Position numbers and translations under genes: made by a program
Assembly: GCA_910580045.1 (NCBI GenBank)
Contig: CAJTXF010000041.1
Span: 1 to 22,414, forward strand
Source of the DNA: an uncultured Eubacteriales bacterium
Lineage (GTDB): Bacteria > Bacillota > Clostridia > Oscillospirales > Acutalibacteraceae
Direction: 5' to 3'
Length of the DNA stretch: 22,414 nt
The notes under the pieces: generated by a model
The model's database searches: none
What the model was told of the DNA's origin: nothing
What the model saw: the letters and a program-made list of their open reading frames with translations, nothing else
Shown here: in pieces, positions 22,025 to 22,414 of the stretch
How the letters are laid out: every line of letters starts with the position of its first letter
How positions within the stretch are numbered: position 1 is the first letter of the stretch

Positions 22025-22414
22025 GCTATTTTAACAAAAATGAACGCTGAATTATTATGTATCACTCAATAAAATCGGATAAATCAACAAATAATCACCT
22101 GAAAACTATGAATTTATACCAATAAAATAGCTGTCTCCCCCTCTGTTAAGACACAAAAAAGTGTGTTTCAAAAGAGCAAAATTCAACTTTGTGCCAAGTT
22201 GAATAATTGTTGAATTCCTTGGGAAAACCCATAGTTTTTTACATAATTCACAGTTTTTGAACAAAAACCGTCAGAATACCGGGGAAACAGAGGCACTAGT
22301 TGAATAAAAGTTGAATTATTTCCCTTTTTGCCGCAAAAGAGCCTAGAAAAACCGACAAAAATCCCCCCAACCGCGAGTATATAGTTAACTTCCACTCTCC
22401 GGCCCAGGGCCGGG
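22025..22414. other. AT-rich gene-free region with phased repeats and palindromes
   Basis: I see no credible gene or RNA gene in these 390 bases. They are much richer in A and T than the rest of the window until about 22360. They contain an ACAC/GTGT hairpin at 22151-22164, the GTTGAAT repeat array (22181-22317, listed separately), a 16-base palindrome GTTTTTG-AA-CAAAAAC at 22253-22268, and a perfect CCGGCCC-A-GGGCCGG inverted repeat at 22399-22413, beside the window edge. The base composition suggests a regulatory or acquired segment. Confidence 0.6.
22181..22317. repeat. GTTGAAT repeat array, two 11-bp-spaced pairs 101 bp apart
   Basis: GTTGAAT occurs at 22198 and 22209, and again at 22299 and 22310. 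Each pair has an 11-base period, and the pairs are offset by exactly 101 bases. In each pair the copies read GTTGAATAA then GTTGAATT. An inverted copy at 22181-22189 makes a perfect ATTCAACTT / AAGTTGAAT inverted repeat with the first direct copy. The palindrome at 22253-22268 lies between the pairs. The one-helical-turn spacing suggests protein binding sites. Confidence 0.65.

Noticed and set aside
22183..22395. A 70-codon minus-strand frame in the AT-rich right end
   Set aside because: It runs through the GTTGAAT repeats and the palindrome, with no ribosome binding site or recognisable domain.

Overview
This window looks like the replication-origin end of a chromosome from an anaerobic, moderately GC-rich Firmicute of class Clostridia. 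An Oscillospiraceae/Ruminococcaceae-type gut bacterium is the best guess, from gene order and protein style; it is not proven. The core order on the + strand is dnaA, dnaN, yaaA (S4 protein), recF, remB (DUF370), a zinc-ribbon membrane protein, gyrB and gyrA. This is the classic Firmicutes origin cluster, read away from oriC. Promoters are sigma-A-like, and Shine-Dalgarno sites are strong (GGAGG type), with TTG/GTG starts in places.

Layout. (1) 1-595: the C-terminal tail of a probable IS110-family transposase, then a promoter-rich spacer ahead of dnaA. The spacer also carries a near-consensus promoter on the minus strand pointing away from dnaA. (2) 596-4817: dnaA, a 363-bp oriC-candidate spacer, dnaN, yaaA, recF. 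(3) 4857-6275: remB and a zinc-ribbon/two-helix/Gln-Pro-rich protein. (4) 6343-11108: gyrB and gyrA behind a promoter whose -10 region matches that of dnaA over 11 bases; tandem terminators follow. (5) 11371-14110, minus strand: a small lipoprotein, a Nudix hydrolase of the ADP-ribose pyrophosphatase type and a DUF1015 protein. A foldback MITE-like element lies between the last two and supplies the DUF1015 stop codon. (6) 14291-20320: a five-gene operon with a Gld-type ABC ATPase, an ABC-2 permease, a GldG-like protein, a DUF4340 protein and a solitary TrpX-like substrate-binding lipoprotein, closed by a strong terminator. (7) 20378-22024: a lone tyrosine recombinase with intact catalytic residues and what looks like a helix-turn-helix inserted in its core-binding region. 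(8) 22025-22414: AT-rich, gene-free DNA with phased GTTGAAT repeats and palindromes.

How the genes work together: DnaA starts replication, DnaN is the sliding clamp, RecF links stalled forks to recombination, and gyrase removes the supercoils made by replication and transcription. The Gld-type operon would form one membrane complex. The transposase tail, MITE-like repeats and orphan integrase show that mobile DNA has touched this normally conserved region. The most unusual items are the integrase with the internal HTH, the repeat family that begins at gene stop codons, the phased repeat array at the right edge, and the apparently displaced promoter left of dnaA.
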